Part shown: positions 52,471 to 61,460 of the stretch, in pieces
How the letters are laid out: each line of letters begins with the position of its first letter
How positions within the stretch are numbered: the first letter of the stretch is position 1
From: Aquibacillus salsiterrae
GTDB taxonomy: Bacteria; Bacillota; Bacilli; Bacillales; Amphibacillaceae
Direction of reading: 5' to 3'
DNA length: 63,036 bases
Assembly (NCBI RefSeq): GCF_028416595.1
Contig: NZ_JAMQKC010000012.1
Coordinates: 1-63,036 of the forward strand
Program-made: the position numbers and the translations under genes
The notes under the pieces: generated by a model
The model's input: only the letters and a program-made list of their open reading frames with translations
What the model was told of the DNA's origin: nothing
The model's database searches: none

Positions 52471-53784
52471 ATGGTGTTGTTAAATGACGAAATAGGCGAG
52501 TCAAATATTACTCAGTATCATAATAGTCTGTCTCGAGGTGGCCATATTCTTTATGTCTACGATGACAAAAGAAAGTATATAGAAAATGCTGTAAACTACA
52601 TCGTCGAAGGCATTGAGAATAATGAGGGTGTAATTTATGCTGATTCACAAGAAATAATAGATTTTATTGTTTTGCGTTTAAAAGAAAATAATCTATCTGA
52701 TACGTTAATCAACAACGTTACCTTCGTATCGGATGAATATCTTTACAGGGAAAATGGCACGAACCTCCCTACCTTGTCAACCATAAAACAATTAATTGAA
52801 ACTGCGATAAAGAAGAATCATCCAGTTAGAACTTGGGGGAAAGTGGTAACAAATCCGTCTGATGGCTTGTTGCAGTATGAAAAAAATTGTGATGTATATT
52901 CAAGTGAAAACAAACTATTTACTGTTTGTGCCTACGATGGTAATAACATTTCGGGAGTTTTCTTAACAGAGCTTTTAGCTAATTATGAATACTTTATGAC
53001 AGACAACCAGTTAGTCCCTTCCAATTTATATAAAGACAAAACAAATTCCTCTCCATCAATTGTTAAACAAATAAACCTGGAGAAAATAGAAGATAACGTA
53101 CGCTTACGGTCAGAGCAGTTAACCTTTGCTGGGCAATTTGCTGCGGGGATATGTCATGAAATACGAAATCCGCTAACAACGATAAAGGGTTTTTTTCAGT
53201 TAATAAAAGAGGATCAAACCAATACGAAATTCTATCAAGTTATCGATCAAGAACTTGATAGAATCCAACAAATTACGAGTGAATTATTGCTTCTAGCAAA
53301 GCCGCATTCAAAACAACGGGAAAAGCATAATTTAGTTAGCTTAGTTACGGAGGTAGGAGTTCTATTAAATTCACAGGCAGTCATGAAGAGTATCCAAATA
53401 AAAACAACTATTGATGATGATCCACTTTTTATTTATTGTGATGACACAAAGGTAAAGCAAGTCATTATTAACTTAGTGAAAAATGCAATAGAAGTGATGG
53501 AAAATGGTACAATTCATATTTCTGTTAAGAAAAATGATAATCTTGCGGTTCTGTCAATTAAAGATGAGGGGCCAGGTATTCCAAAAGACATTTTGGGGAA
53601 TATTGGTCAACCGTTTTTTACAACGAAGAAAGAAGGCACTGGCTTAGGACTAATTATTTCCTTTAATATCATTAGAAGTCATGGTGGCACCATAGATTTA
53701 CAAAGTAAAGAGGGAGCAGGAACAACGTTTACCATTAAATTACCTATAGTGGAGTATAGGGACACTGAAAATGATGAATTATAA
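52471..53784 (+). CDS. MEDS-domain sensor histidine kinase
   Basis: 437 aa soluble kinase. The N-terminal MEDS/DcmR-type sensory domain (about 15-165) contains GGHILYVYDDKRKYIENAVN and YIVEGIENNEGVIYA. The HisKA helix has the phosphoacceptor in AAGICHEIRNPLTTIKGF (about 240). HATPase: N-box NLVKNAIEVM, DEGPGIP, then FFTTKKEGTGLGL. It resembles sporulation kinases that feed phosphorelays; there is no adjacent response regulator. An upstream ATG (52423) exists but lacks a binding site; GAAGG lies about 10 nt before the chosen ATG. Confidence 0.85.
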   Translation: MVLLNDEIGESNITQYHNSLSRGGHILYVYDDKRKYIENAVNYIVEGIENNEGVIYADSQEIIDFIVLRLKENNLSDTLINNVTFVSDEYLYRENGTNLPTLSTIKQLIETAIKKNHPVRTWGKVVTNPSDGLLQYEKNCDVYSSENKLFTVCAYDGNNISGVFLTELLANYEYFMTDNQLVPSNLYKDKTNSSPSIVKQINLEKIEDNVRLRSEQLTFAGQFAAGICHEIRNPLTTIKGFFQLIKEDQTNTKFYQVIDQELDRIQQITSELLLLAKPHSKQREKHNLVSLVTEVGVLLNSQAVMKSIQIKTTIDDDPLFIYCDDTKVKQVIINLVKNAIEVMENGTIHISVKKNDNLAVLSIKDEGPGIPKDILGNIGQPFFTTKKEGTGLGLIISFNIIRSHGGTIDLQSKEGAGTTFTIKLPIVEYRDTENDEL

Positions 53785-54014
53785 CCATATTTTTACAAAT
53801 ATTGTAAAAATATGTTAATTTATTGTAAAGGCGCTTGCGCGACTTGGGTAATTTAACCTGTGTAATTTGTAAAAAATAGGGGGTATTAGTAGAATGATAG
53901 ACCTATTTTTGGGGAAATGTCGTATTATTAATCAATTTGCTATATTTTTAGTTTTTGATTATAGTAGAGATAGTTAATTACTAGTGATTAAAAAATAAAT
54001 GGGTGGCAAAGTTA
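53785..54014. other. Intergenic region
   Basis: Contains only GGCGCTTGCGCGACTTGGG (53829-53847), a scrap of the dispersed element, and AT-rich sequence likely to hold the promoter of the next operon. Confidence 0.4.
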
Positions 54015-54599
54015 ATGGTCATTGATGGAATTATTATCTCTCTAGTCATCGGACTTCTTAGAAAAGGTAGCTTGAGCTGGATTACCAATCCTAAGTTATT
54101 TAAGTACGGTTGGGTGTTTCCGATATTGTTGCTCGTCCAACTTATAACGTTTAGTTTTCAAAACCAATTTAGTTGGTTGGGTGGTATAAGCAATTATCTT
54201 TTTGTATTAGTTTATATTATCGGACTATTCTTTCTGTGGACCAACCGAGATCAACAAGGTTTTTACATAATTTTTGCCGGGGTGTTACTGAATTTCATCG
54301 TTATGGCAGTAAATGGTGGAAGGATGCCAGTTTCAGAGGAAGCATCTCTTATTCTAGATCCGATGTACGTGGAAGCAATTAAGAACGGGTATTATGCAAA
54401 ACATGCTCTGTTAACAGAGTCAACTTTAGTACCTTTTCTTGGCGACATTATTCCGATTACCTCTCCATATCCTAGGTCACAAGTGATCAGTATCGGCGAC
54501 GTAATTATGAATATAGGTATCTTTCTTTACATCCAAGAAAAAATGCTAGCACATAAAAACGAAGAAAAATTAAATTCTATTAAATCTCAAACAATATAA
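54015..54599 (+). CDS. DUF5317 membrane protein
   Basis: 194 aa. Five hydrophobic segments: VIDGIIISLVIGLLRKG, WVFPILLLVQLITFSF, YLFVLVYIIGLFFLW, GFYIIFAGVLLNFIVMAVNGGRMPVSEE and VISIGDVIMNIGIFLYIQ. NGGRMPVS is the conserved family loop. DUF5317 genes often sit next to HD-GYP or GGDEF genes, as here. GGGTGG eight bases before ATG 54015 is preferred over the GTG at 54003. First gene of a three-gene operon. Confidence 0.82.
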   Translation: MVIDGIIISLVIGLLRKGSLSWITNPKLFKYGWVFPILLLVQLITFSFQNQFSWLGGISNYLFVLVYIIGLFFLWTNRDQQGFYIIFAGVLLNFIVMAVNGGRMPVSEEASLILDPMYVEAIKNGYYAKHALLTESTLVPFLGDIIPITSPYPRSQVISIGDVIMNIGIFLYIQEKMLAHKNEEKLNSIKSQTI

Positions 54600-54612
54600 G
54601 GAGGAAACTAAA

Positions 54613-54735
54613 ATGAAAAAAGCTATGAACAGTTCAATGGGAATCAAATTAACAGGGGTTGTAATTAACATTTTAATCATCGCATCTTTAGTCGGTGGAT
54701 TGACTTCAGGATTCAGACTTATAGGCGGAAATTAA
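54613..54735 (+). CDS. 40-aa single-span membrane peptide
   Basis: MKKAMNSSMGIKLTGVVINI then LIIASLVGGLTSGFRLIGGN. A short basic head, one helix and a polar end. AAGGAGGAAACTAAA is an excellent site. It is placed 13 nt after the DUF5317 gene and before the GGDEF/HD-GYP gene. No known family. Confidence 0.65.
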   Translation: MKKAMNSSMGIKLTGVVINILIIASLVGGLTSGFRLIGGN

Positions 54736-54800
54736 TAACAACAAAGGGGGGTGCTTTCCACCCTCCGTACACTTAATATATAAACAAAAGAGTGATACTT

Positions 54801-56621
54801 ATGAGACAAAACTTATTGCGAAGAGAGAATATTTATCTGTCTTTCGTAGTTTTAATTGGTGCCATTATATTTGCTGCTTTCGGGAACTTAACATTTTATA
54901 GTCTACAAGATTGGGTACTTGGTTACGGGTTAATTGGGGCCACTTTGGTACTCATTCACTATATAATAGTCCTACCACCCGAAGGTAATGCATTATCCAT
55001 GGACTCAGCCATATATTTGGCGAGTCTATTTGTATTTGGATTAGAAACAACCCTAACAATTTTATTGTATTGTAGTTTCATCCACTTTAGCTATGAAAGA
55101 AATATTCATTGGTTAAGACATGCTTTTAACTTTGCTATTTATTGTATGATGATTAGTTCCGCTTATTATGTTTTCACGTTATCTGGTGGGATTGTTGGTG
55201 ATGTTGAAGTTACAATGCTTCCATCATATCTCCTAGCATTATTTGTTTACTTTGTAGCCAACGTTCTACTCATAGGGATTTTCTTTTGGATAAAGAAACG
55301 TCAAAATTTTATCTATTTACTTAAGGGTATGCTTGTTGGCACAGTAGAGGCTTATAGTAGCACATTATTATTATCTTTAGTCTTAGGTCGATTACTTCAG
55401 GAACATCCAATTTTCGGCTTGTCATTATTTGTATCTATTACTATCTTACTTTCATTTATCTTTAGACAGCACTTTGAGTTATATAAAGAAATATCAAATA
55501 AAGCCAATATTGATCACTTAACCGGATTAAAAAATCACGGGTATTTTAAAGAAGTGTTATCTGAAAAAATGGACGAGGTTAAACGAACAAAAGGAACTGT
55601 TAGTCTGGCCATGCTAGATATCGATGATTTTAAGAAATACAATGATAGTTATGGACACCTTAAAGGGGATCATCTTCTGCAGTTTTTTGGAGAGTTGATA
55701 GAAAAGGAATGTAATGAGAAAGAATATATTGTTGCCCGATATGGTGGCGAAGAATTTGTCATTTTAATGTCTAATACAAATGAGTCTGAAGCTAAGGCTT
55801 TTATCGATTGCTTAAGGAAAAAAGTAAATGATACGTACTTTGAAGGAGTCGAACTACTTCCGTATGGTTGTTTATCTTTCTCGGCAGGTATCATTGAATG
55901 GAACCAGCAGATTTTAAATAGTTCGGAATTTTTGAGCCATGCCGACCAAGCGATGTATTATGCAAAAGCACAAGGGAAAAACAATACACATATATATGGG
56001 AAAGAAATTGATTCCATCAGCATTGAGGAACCAATGGAAGAAATGGAGCAGCAATTAAAGTTATTTCTTGCGCGAGATGTCTATACATACCGACACAGTA
56101 AACGAGTCTTTATGTATGCCGTTGAATTTAGTAAAAAAATTGAATTAGAAGACTATGAGAGAAAAATATTAATGCTTGGTGCACTCATTCATGATATTGG
56201 GAAATTAGAAGTTCCCCGAGAAGTAATAAATAAAAAAGGGAAGCTAACACAAGAAGAATGGGAATTAATCAAAATGCACGTGATTTGGGGAAGAGATATA
56301 GTTTCCGTAAATAAGAAGTTCCTAGATATAGTGCCACTAGTCGAACTACACCATGAACGTTATGATGGTAGAGGCTATCCACATGGACTTAAGGGAGAAG
56401 AAATTCCTAAGTTGGCAAGAATTTTATGTATCATTGATTCCTTTGACGCAATGACAACCGAAAGACCGTATCAAAAAACAAAGTCATTTGAGGAAGCTAT
56501 TGACGAGCTTCGAGCATGTGCAGGAACACAATTTGACCCGTTTTACGTGGAAGGATTTATCGACTATATCAAAGAGAAAATTCAAAAACCTGAAGAATTA
56601 GTATCAGAGAAAAAAAGCTAA
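54801..56621 (+). CDS. Membrane GGDEF and HD-GYP cyclic-dinucleotide enzyme
   Basis: 607 aa. Seven or eight N-terminal helices (about 12-225) form a MASE-like sensor. The GGDEF domain (about 235-395) has NIDHLTGLKNHGYF and the active-site ARYGGEEFVILM, so diguanylate cyclase activity is possible. The HD-GYP domain (about 410-590) has HDIGKLEVPREVI and HHERYDGRGYPHGLKGEEIP, so it may hydrolyse c-di-GMP. Having both in one protein suggests a bifunctional or switched enzyme. ATG 54801 is used; a GTG three codons earlier is possible. The binding site AAAAGAGTGAT is weak, suggesting low expression or coupling. Confidence 0.9.
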   Translation: MRQNLLRRENIYLSFVVLIGAIIFAAFGNLTFYSLQDWVLGYGLIGATLVLIHYIIVLPPEGNALSMDSAIYLASLFVFGLETTLTILLYCSFIHFSYERNIHWLRHAFNFAIYCMMISSAYYVFTLSGGIVGDVEVTMLPSYLLALFVYFVANVLLIGIFFWIKKRQNFIYLLKGMLVGTVEAYSSTLLLSLVLGRLLQEHPIFGLSLFVSITILLSFIFRQHFELYKEISNKANIDHLTGLKNHGYFKEVLSEKMDEVKRTKGTVSLAMLDIDDFKKYNDSYGHLKGDHLLQFFGELIEKECNEKEYIVARYGGEEFVILMSNTNESEAKAFIDCLRKKVNDTYFEGVELLPYGCLSFSAGIIEWNQQILNSSEFLSHADQAMYYAKAQGKNNTHIYGKEIDSISIEEPMEEMEQQLKLFLARDVYTYRHSKRVFMYAVEFSKKIELEDYERKILMLGALIHDIGKLEVPREVINKKGKLTQEEWELIKMHVIWGRDIVSVNKKFLDIVPLVELHHERYDGRGYPHGLKGEEIPKLARILCIIDSFDAMTTERPYQKTKSFEEAIDELRACAGTQFDPFYVEGFIDYIKEKIQKPEELVSEKKS

Positions 56622-57204
56622 AGCACCTGTTGTTAACGGGTTCCCTTTAAGGGTGCAAAACAGTAAAATAACAATATAGATAGGGTACGAGATCACATGC
56701 GGTTTGTGCCCTTATTTTTGTTGATATATCAATATTTACGGTATTTTGGTGGTTAAAATAGAAAGATAAATAGCAATGTTTTTAGCAGAGTGGGAATGAA
56801 TATTCTCAATCTGTTATTTTGTATGATAAAGTGTCAGTTATACTACAAGTAAAAATCAAAAGAGACTCAGTTCTGATTTTAGAACCAAGCCTCTTTAATT
56901 TAATTATTTCATAAGTCGAATCTTTAACAAAAGCACCAATTACTTTAAGTGCAATTCTTCACAATGGCACTACCCGAAATCTTCATATAAGAAAATGGGA
57001 CGAGGGACCTGTCCATCCGTCCTATCCACCCTTATGCCCACGAGTATCTAAAATTTTTCTTAACTAGAAAGGGTAATCTTTTGTAGAGCAAATAACTTTA
57101 TGAAATAAATAAAAAAGAACACTTGTTCGAAGTGTTCTTTTGTGCTATTCTATTTATAGAAACATATCTCAGTCAGTCCTCAAAACGTAAAGGGATGTGT
57201 TATT
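56622..57204. other. Long intergenic region, several hairpins
   Basis: About 580 bp with no supported gene. It has hairpins at 56858-56896 (AAAGAG/CTCTTT with an inner GTTCT/AGAAC stem) and 57113-57141, and a GACGAGGGACCTGTCC motif at 57000-57015 resembling one after the Rpn gene (GACGAGGGGACAGGTT at 58497). Confidence 0.5.
57113..57141. terminator. Hairpin upstream of the Rpn gene
   Basis: AAAAGAACACT, 7-nt loop, AGTGTTCTTTT. No gene ends near it, so it may belong to a lost transcript or act as a leader terminator. Confidence 0.65.
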
Positions 57205-58491
57205 ATGCCTCAAACTGCATTTTTAAAAATGGAGCCTCTACCATTCTCTGTTCAACAGGTGAAGGAAGACCCTAATGACTACAGTAAACAGTTCTCTAAA
57301 TCAAATGAAAACAAAAGAACAAAACTACTCAAACGAATTCCACTTGAACGATTAATGGATTTAAAGGTAGATTATGCTTTTAAACAGCTTTTTGGAAATG
57401 AAAAGAATAAAGAGATAACGGTTGTTTTTTTGAATGCAATTTTGCAGTCGACAGGTCGAAACCGAATTAAAGATATTTCATTTACGAACACAGAATCGGG
57501 CGGAGAATATGTTGATGATAAGCAATCAAGACTTGATTTATTAGTTGTTACCGATGCAGATGAGAGTATTAATGTGGAAATTCAATTCACAAACAAATAT
57601 GATATGATTAAGCGTTCAATTTACTATTGGGCTGGAATATATCGAGATCCGTTACAAAAAGGGATGGCATATAAAGAACTACGACCAGTCATAACGATTA
57701 ATATTATGAATTTTCGTTTATTTGATCAAACAGAGCGGTTTCATACAACCTATCATTTATTTGAGGATGAAGAAAACTTTCAATTGACAAATGTGATGGA
57801 ATTTCATTTTATTGAAATGTCTAAGTTAATCAAAGATTGGAAAGGTGATAAATTAGACCCTTGGAATAATATTTTGGCCAGATGGTTGTTGATGCTTGGT
57901 ATGGTAGATCACAGAAATGAGAAGGTTTATGCTGATATTTACCATGAATTGGAGGAGATTTCCGTGAAGGACGAATCATTACGTAGCGCCTTTCAACACT
58001 GGGAGGAATTAAGCATGTCTAGAGAACAGTATCTAGCTTATCAATCACGTTTGAAACGAGTTATGGATGAAGAGGCCGCTCAACGTGAAGCTGAGCTTAA
58101 AATACAGGAGGCAGAGCAAAAGTCAATGGACGCAGAGCAAAAGTCTATGGATGCAGAGCAAAAGTCTATGGATGCAGAGCAAAAGTTTAACGATGCTGAG
58201 AAAAAAGCGAAAGAAGCTGAGCTTAAGGCCAAACATGCTGAGTCTAAAGCCAACGAAGCTGAGCTTAAGGCCAAACATGCTGAGTCTAAAGCCAACGAAG
58301 CTGAGCTTAAAATACAGGAAGCACAACAAAAGATGAAAGAGGCAGAACAAAAAACGAAAGAAGCAATACAAGCAAAAGAAGTAATTGCGAGTCGACTTTT
58401 AGCAAAAGGTATGAACGTAGAAGAGGTTGCGGTTGCTACTGATCTTGCGGTAGATAGAGTCCACAGAGTTCAACAGGAAATCCAAAAATAA
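57205..58491 (+). CDS. Rpn-family PD-(D/E)XK nuclease with heptad tail
   Basis: 428 aa. The N-terminal PD-(D/E)XK domain (about 45-250) has MDLKVDYAFKQLFGNEKNKE, then QSRLDLLVVTDADESINVEIQF with the catalytic Asp and E-x-Q, and SIYYWAGIYRDPLQKG. Rpn proteins are DNA endonucleases linked to recombination or phage defence and were named as putative transposases. Residues about 290-400 form a coiled coil from repeated DNA: four 21-bp units (AEQKSMD heptads) and two 42-bp units. The tail GMNVEEVAVATDLAVDRVHR is a small helix-turn-helix-like segment usual for the family. Binding site before ATG is weak. Confidence 0.88.
   Translation: MPQTAFLKMEPLPFSVQQVKEDPNDYSKQFSKSNENKRTKLLKRIPLERLMDLKVDYAFKQLFGNEKNKEITVVFLNAILQSTGRNRIKDISFTNTESGGEYVDDKQSRLDLLVVTDADESINVEIQFTNKYDMIKRSIYYWAGIYRDPLQKGMAYKELRPVITINIMNFRLFDQTERFHTTYHLFEDEENFQLTNVMEFHFIEMSKLIKDWKGDKLDPWNNILARWLLMLGMVDHRNEKVYADIYHELEEISVKDESLRSAFQHWEELSMSREQYLAYQSRLKRVMDEEAAQREAELKIQEAEQKSMDAEQKSMDAEQKSMDAEQKFNDAEKKAKEAELKAKHAESKANEAELKAKHAESKANEAELKIQEAQQKMKEAEQKTKEAIQAKEVIASRLLAKGMNVEEVAVATDLAVDRVHRVQQEIQK
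58107..58312 (+). repeat. In-frame 21-bp and 42-bp tandem repeats in the Rpn gene
   Basis: GCAGAGCAAAAGTCTATGGA-type 21-mers occur four times (58112-58190), then a 42-bp unit starting GCTGAGCTTAAGGCCAAACA occurs twice (58216-58299). Both lengths are whole heptads, so copy changes lengthen the coiled coil without shifting frame. Confidence 0.85.
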
Positions 58492-58557
58492 ATGAGACGA
58501 GGGGACAGGTTCAACGTCCCACCTTGGACATGGAACGTACCTCTCTCCGTCTCCCTT

Positions 58558-58633
58558 ATTAGAACAAAAGCGTAAGCGCCTTGGTTAGCCTAAGGCTTGT
58601 CTTATGACCTCGAGGGCTAGGTGCTGGAGTTGG
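58558..58633 (-). repeat. Dispersed element, reversed copy
   Basis: ACAAAAGCGTAAGCGCCTTG, GGCTTGTCTTATGACC and GAGGGCTAGGTGCTGGAG: same order as the element read from its TAAGAAAAGCGC end. Confidence 0.65.
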
Positions 58634-58696
58634 AAGTGGCTTCTCTTCACGATTTAATCAAAAGGAACTCCAACATATAAATTCTGATATTTAGAA

Positions 58697-58726
58697 AAAG
58701 CTGTCTATATGACAGCCTTGTTTTTT
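58697..58726 (+). terminator. Hairpin after the Rpn gene
   Basis: AAAAGCTGTC, TATAT, GACAGCCTTG, then six T. Confidence 0.7.
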
Positions 58727-58794
58727 GGTTATACCCTGAAAGTAAAATAAGTAACTAACTATCTATCTATGTCTCTTGTGTAAGATTATTTAAA

Positions 58795-58841
58795 ATCTTT
58801 TCCAAGAGCTGTCTAGCTCCAGACGACCTGCGCTTTTCTTA
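58795..58841 (+). repeat. Reduced element between convergent genes
   Basis: TCTTTTCCAAGAGCTGTCTA, GCTCCAGACGACCTGCGC, TTTTCTTA; its TTA is the complement of the next gene's stop. Confidence 0.75.
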
Positions 58842-59834
58842 AATATTTATTAAGAAAATTAACCCACCTAATAGGAGCATGATAAGGCTGACAAACAATA
58901 AAGAATAGACACGTGAAGTACTCGCTGCTTGGATTTCTTGCCAGTTAACTGGTTTAATCCCGCTAAACCAAAAAACCAAGAGTGCAGAGAAAATAATGGA
59001 ACTAATATTGACTAATAAAAGGATAAGTGGCGTAATTGCTGTTAGCCATTGACCTGTACCGACAACCATTCCAAAAACTATAGTAGGGGGCAGTAGTGCA
59101 ACAGAAACCATCACACCGACTAACGTTTCTGACACTCGTTTGATAAAAGAAAGTGCTCCAGCAATTCCCGCTCCAAGAGCTACAGTAAAATCCATCATTT
59201 CAATTTTCGTTCGTTCGGTAAATTCTTCACTATTGATTGGTAAATCGAAAGAGAAACCAAACAGAATAGCAATTATTAGAGGAATTGAAAGTCCGTATAG
59301 TGCAGTCAGTAGTGACTGACGCATCAATTTATAATCACCTAATACGGCTGCAAATGCTAACGCGGTAAACGGGCCGATTAGTGGTGCTATTACCATTGCT
59401 CCGATCACAACTGCTGCACTATCTTTAATGATCCCTGCTGTTGCGACAACGGCTGATAGAATAAGAAACCATGTAAAGCTTTTTGAAATTTTGCTTGAGG
59501 ACGATACGACCGAGTATAACTCTTGACGACTTGCACGAACAATTTCCTGTTCTTTTTTTTTCACTATAATTTCTTTTTGCTGCTTATCATCTGGACGTGG
59601 AATATAAGTGTGAACGTTATAGAGTAGTGCGTGAACAGGTTTATGCTCCGCCTCTAGCTCAAGAAAGTCTAATATTTGTTCAGATTTTGACTTTTCAACT
59701 AAAATCCGAACAAGTTCTTCATTTTCCTTTTCGGTTGAGTGCCAATGGGTGACGATATCGAATGTTATGATTTTGTCCAAAAAAGGTTGCAGATTTTCTT
59801 TCGTATAGTAAACCTCAATTAGTTGTAAGTCCAT
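58839..59834 (-). CDS. TIGR00341/DUF389 membrane protein
   Basis: 331 aa. A cytoplasmic N-terminal domain (about 1-115) is followed by six or seven helices: STTWFLILSAVVATAG-type first span, then DSAAVVIGAMVIAPLIGPFTA, the diagnostic motif with conserved Gly and Pro, LGAGIAGALSFIKRVSETLVGVMVSVALLPPT in two pieces and LLLVNISSIIFSALLVFWF. Function unknown. Its stop is given by the intergenic element. Alone in its unit. Confidence 0.88.
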   Translation of the reverse strand: MDLQLIEVYYTKENLQPFLDKIITFDIVTHWHSTEKENEELVRILVEKSKSEQILDFLELEAEHKPVHALLYNVHTYIPRPDDKQQKEIIVKKKEQEIVRASRQELYSVVSSSSKISKSFTWFLILSAVVATAGIIKDSAAVVIGAMVIAPLIGPFTALAFAAVLGDYKLMRQSLLTALYGLSIPLIIAILFGFSFDLPINSEEFTERTKIEMMDFTVALGAGIAGALSFIKRVSETLVGVMVSVALLPPTIVFGMVVGTGQWLTAITPLILLLVNISSIIFSALLVFWFSGIKPVNWQEIQAASTSRVYSLLFVSLIMLLLGGLIFLINI

Positions 59835-59899
59835 TGAATATCTCTCCTAATGCAAATGCGAATGCCATTACAGTATTCTCTAATTGCTCCTTCTTAAAC

Positions 59900-59981
59900 C
59901 TGACACCCTCCATCACTCGGATGGTTTTGACTTCTGCTTAAGCTTGTCGGGGGTGTTCAAGGTGCGACTTACGCATTTCTA
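59900..59981 (+). repeat. Divergent copy of the dispersed element
   Basis: ACTTCTGCTTAAGCTTGTCG, GGGGTGTTCAAGGTGCGAC, TTACGCATTTCTA. The end is CTA instead of TTA; it still coincides with the neighbouring stop codon (TAG). Confidence 0.5.
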
Positions 59982-60467
59982 ATAAAAGATATGGGATAGC
60001 TTTACTCCTGCTTCATTTATCACAATGAGACCAAATGAAAATTGTTGTTGTCGTCGTTTATCTGTCGGTGAACCGGGATTAAATAGGATGATGTCATTTA
60101 ATCCTTTTAAAATGGGGATATGCGAATGCCCGAATAGGATAATATCCACATCCTCGAAAGAGAAAGCATCGATTGCCCTTTTTTCGGTAGTGTTAGTCTT
60201 ACCGTGTCCGTGGACAACACCAATATGGACATCTCCAAAGGTAAGGATAAGCCGATTAGGGAACTTATCTTTAATTTCTTCTGTATCAACATTCCCGCTA
60301 ACCCCTTCTACTGGTGCAAAAGTAGCTAACTCTTCATATAATTGCAGTGTTTGCCAATCACCGACATGGATAATTCGGTCAACCTCTTTTAAAGTGGAAA
60401 CTAATACTGGTGGCAGTTGCTTAGCACGTTTAGGCATGTGTGTATCGCCGATAATAGCTATTTTCAT
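59979..60467 (-). CDS. YfcE-type metallophosphodiesterase
   Basis: 162 aa calcineurin-like phosphoesterase with two metals. Motifs in order: IAIIGDTHMPKR, IIHVGDWQT, GVSGNVDTEE, VVHGHGKTN and ILFGHSHIPILKG (GDxH, GDxx, GNxD, HGH, GHSH). Small YfcE members hydrolyse phosphodiesters. GGAGCATTTCTTT precedes the ATG. It follows the SDR gene by about 40 nt on the same strand, so they may be one unit. Confidence 0.9.
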   Translation of the reverse strand: MKIAIIGDTHMPKRAKQLPPVLVSTLKEVDRIIHVGDWQTLQLYEELATFAPVEGVSGNVDTEEIKDKFPNRLILTFGDVHIGVVHGHGKTNTTEKRAIDAFSFEDVDIILFGHSHIPILKGLNDIILFNPGSPTDKRRQQQFSFGLIVINEAGVKLSHIFY

Positions 60468-60505
60468 AAAGAAATGCTCCTATAGAAGGTTTGGGTACAC
60501 TTTTA

Positions 60506-61252
60506 CTAATGTTCGTAAATCATTTTTTTAGTCATTCCGCCGTCAATAATGATATTTTCTCCTGTAATAAAATCATTGTGCTCATCGGTTAAAAAAAGAC
60601 AAGCTCTAGCGATATCTTCTGGTTTACCGACTCGTTTTGATGGATGTTGTTTGTGATCATTTTCCCTCAGGTGAGCATAATTTTCTGTTTCAATCCAACC
60701 GGGACTAATCGAGTTAACCGTGATTAAATCATCTTGTAATGACATCGATAGAGCATGTGTTAATGCAACAATTCCGCCTTTTGTTGCTGCATATGCCTCT
60801 GAGTCTGGTTCAGACATAAAAGCTCGAGTTGAAGCAATACTTACAATTGCTCCACCTTTTTTATTTGATCGCATCACTTTTGCAGCTGCTTGCGAACATA
60901 AGAAGGTAGCCCTTAAATTGATATTGATGACGTCATCCCACTCTTCAACAGATAGGTCATAAACATTCTTAAACCTTGATACTCCTGCATTATTGATAAG
61001 GATGTCGATTGTACCAAATTTATCCTTCGTAAAAGTGAATAAATTATTTATTTCATCAGGGTTTCGTAAGTCTGTTTTTACGAAATAAACAGATCCATTA
61101 CTACTTGCTTGCTCTTGGACACTATTTCCAGATGGTTCATCAACATCGGCAAGAACAACTGTTGCACCTTCCTCAGTAAAAGCTTGTACTATTCCACGAC
61201 CAATACCGTTTGCCCCACCAGTAACAATTACTACCTTTTTATCATATTTCAC
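60506..61252 (-). CDS. Short-chain dehydrogenase/reductase
   Basis: 248 aa NAD(P)-binding oxidoreductase. Cofactor loop TGGANGIGRGI, NNAG in ILINNAGVSRF, catalytic Ser in AIVSIASTRAFMSEPD and YxxxK in AYAATKGGIVALTHALS; the end ENIIIDGGMTKKMIYEH is typical. A GTG start follows AGGAGTGATTAAC; an ATG 48 nt further upstream lacks support. Substrate not predictable. Confidence 0.9.
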   Translation of the reverse strand: MKYDKKVVIVTGGANGIGRGIVQAFTEEGATVVLADVDEPSGNSVQEQASSNGSVYFVKTDLRNPDEINNLFTFTKDKFGTIDILINNAGVSRFKNVYDLSVEEWDDVININLRATFLCSQAAAKVMRSNKKGGAIVSIASTRAFMSEPDSEAYAATKGGIVALTHALSMSLQDDLITVNSISPGWIETENYAHLRENDHKQHPSKRVGKPEDIARACLFLTDEHNDFITGENIIIDGGMTKKMIYEH

Positions 61253-61460
61253 GTTAATCACTCCTAATTTATTAGAGGATGTTAGATATAGCTCTTTCAA
61301 ATAGCATTTGATATATGAATGTTTAAATGAAGAAGGTTATTATGTTTGATTTTACTGTAACAGAAATGGAATTTATTTTCATTTATTTGAAAAAAAGCAT
61401 TTTAAAGTGGAGGGAGATGCTTTTGCATAAAAATGAATGGGGAAAAGTAGAGCACACAAG

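Noticed and set aside
56880-57010. Decayed gene on the minus strand upstream of the Rpn gene
   Set aside because: The frames contain several stops and no recognisable protein motif.
58067-58371. Three other open frames over the Rpn tail repeats
   Set aside because: They are by-products of the in-frame tandem repeats; only the Rpn frame has domain homology.
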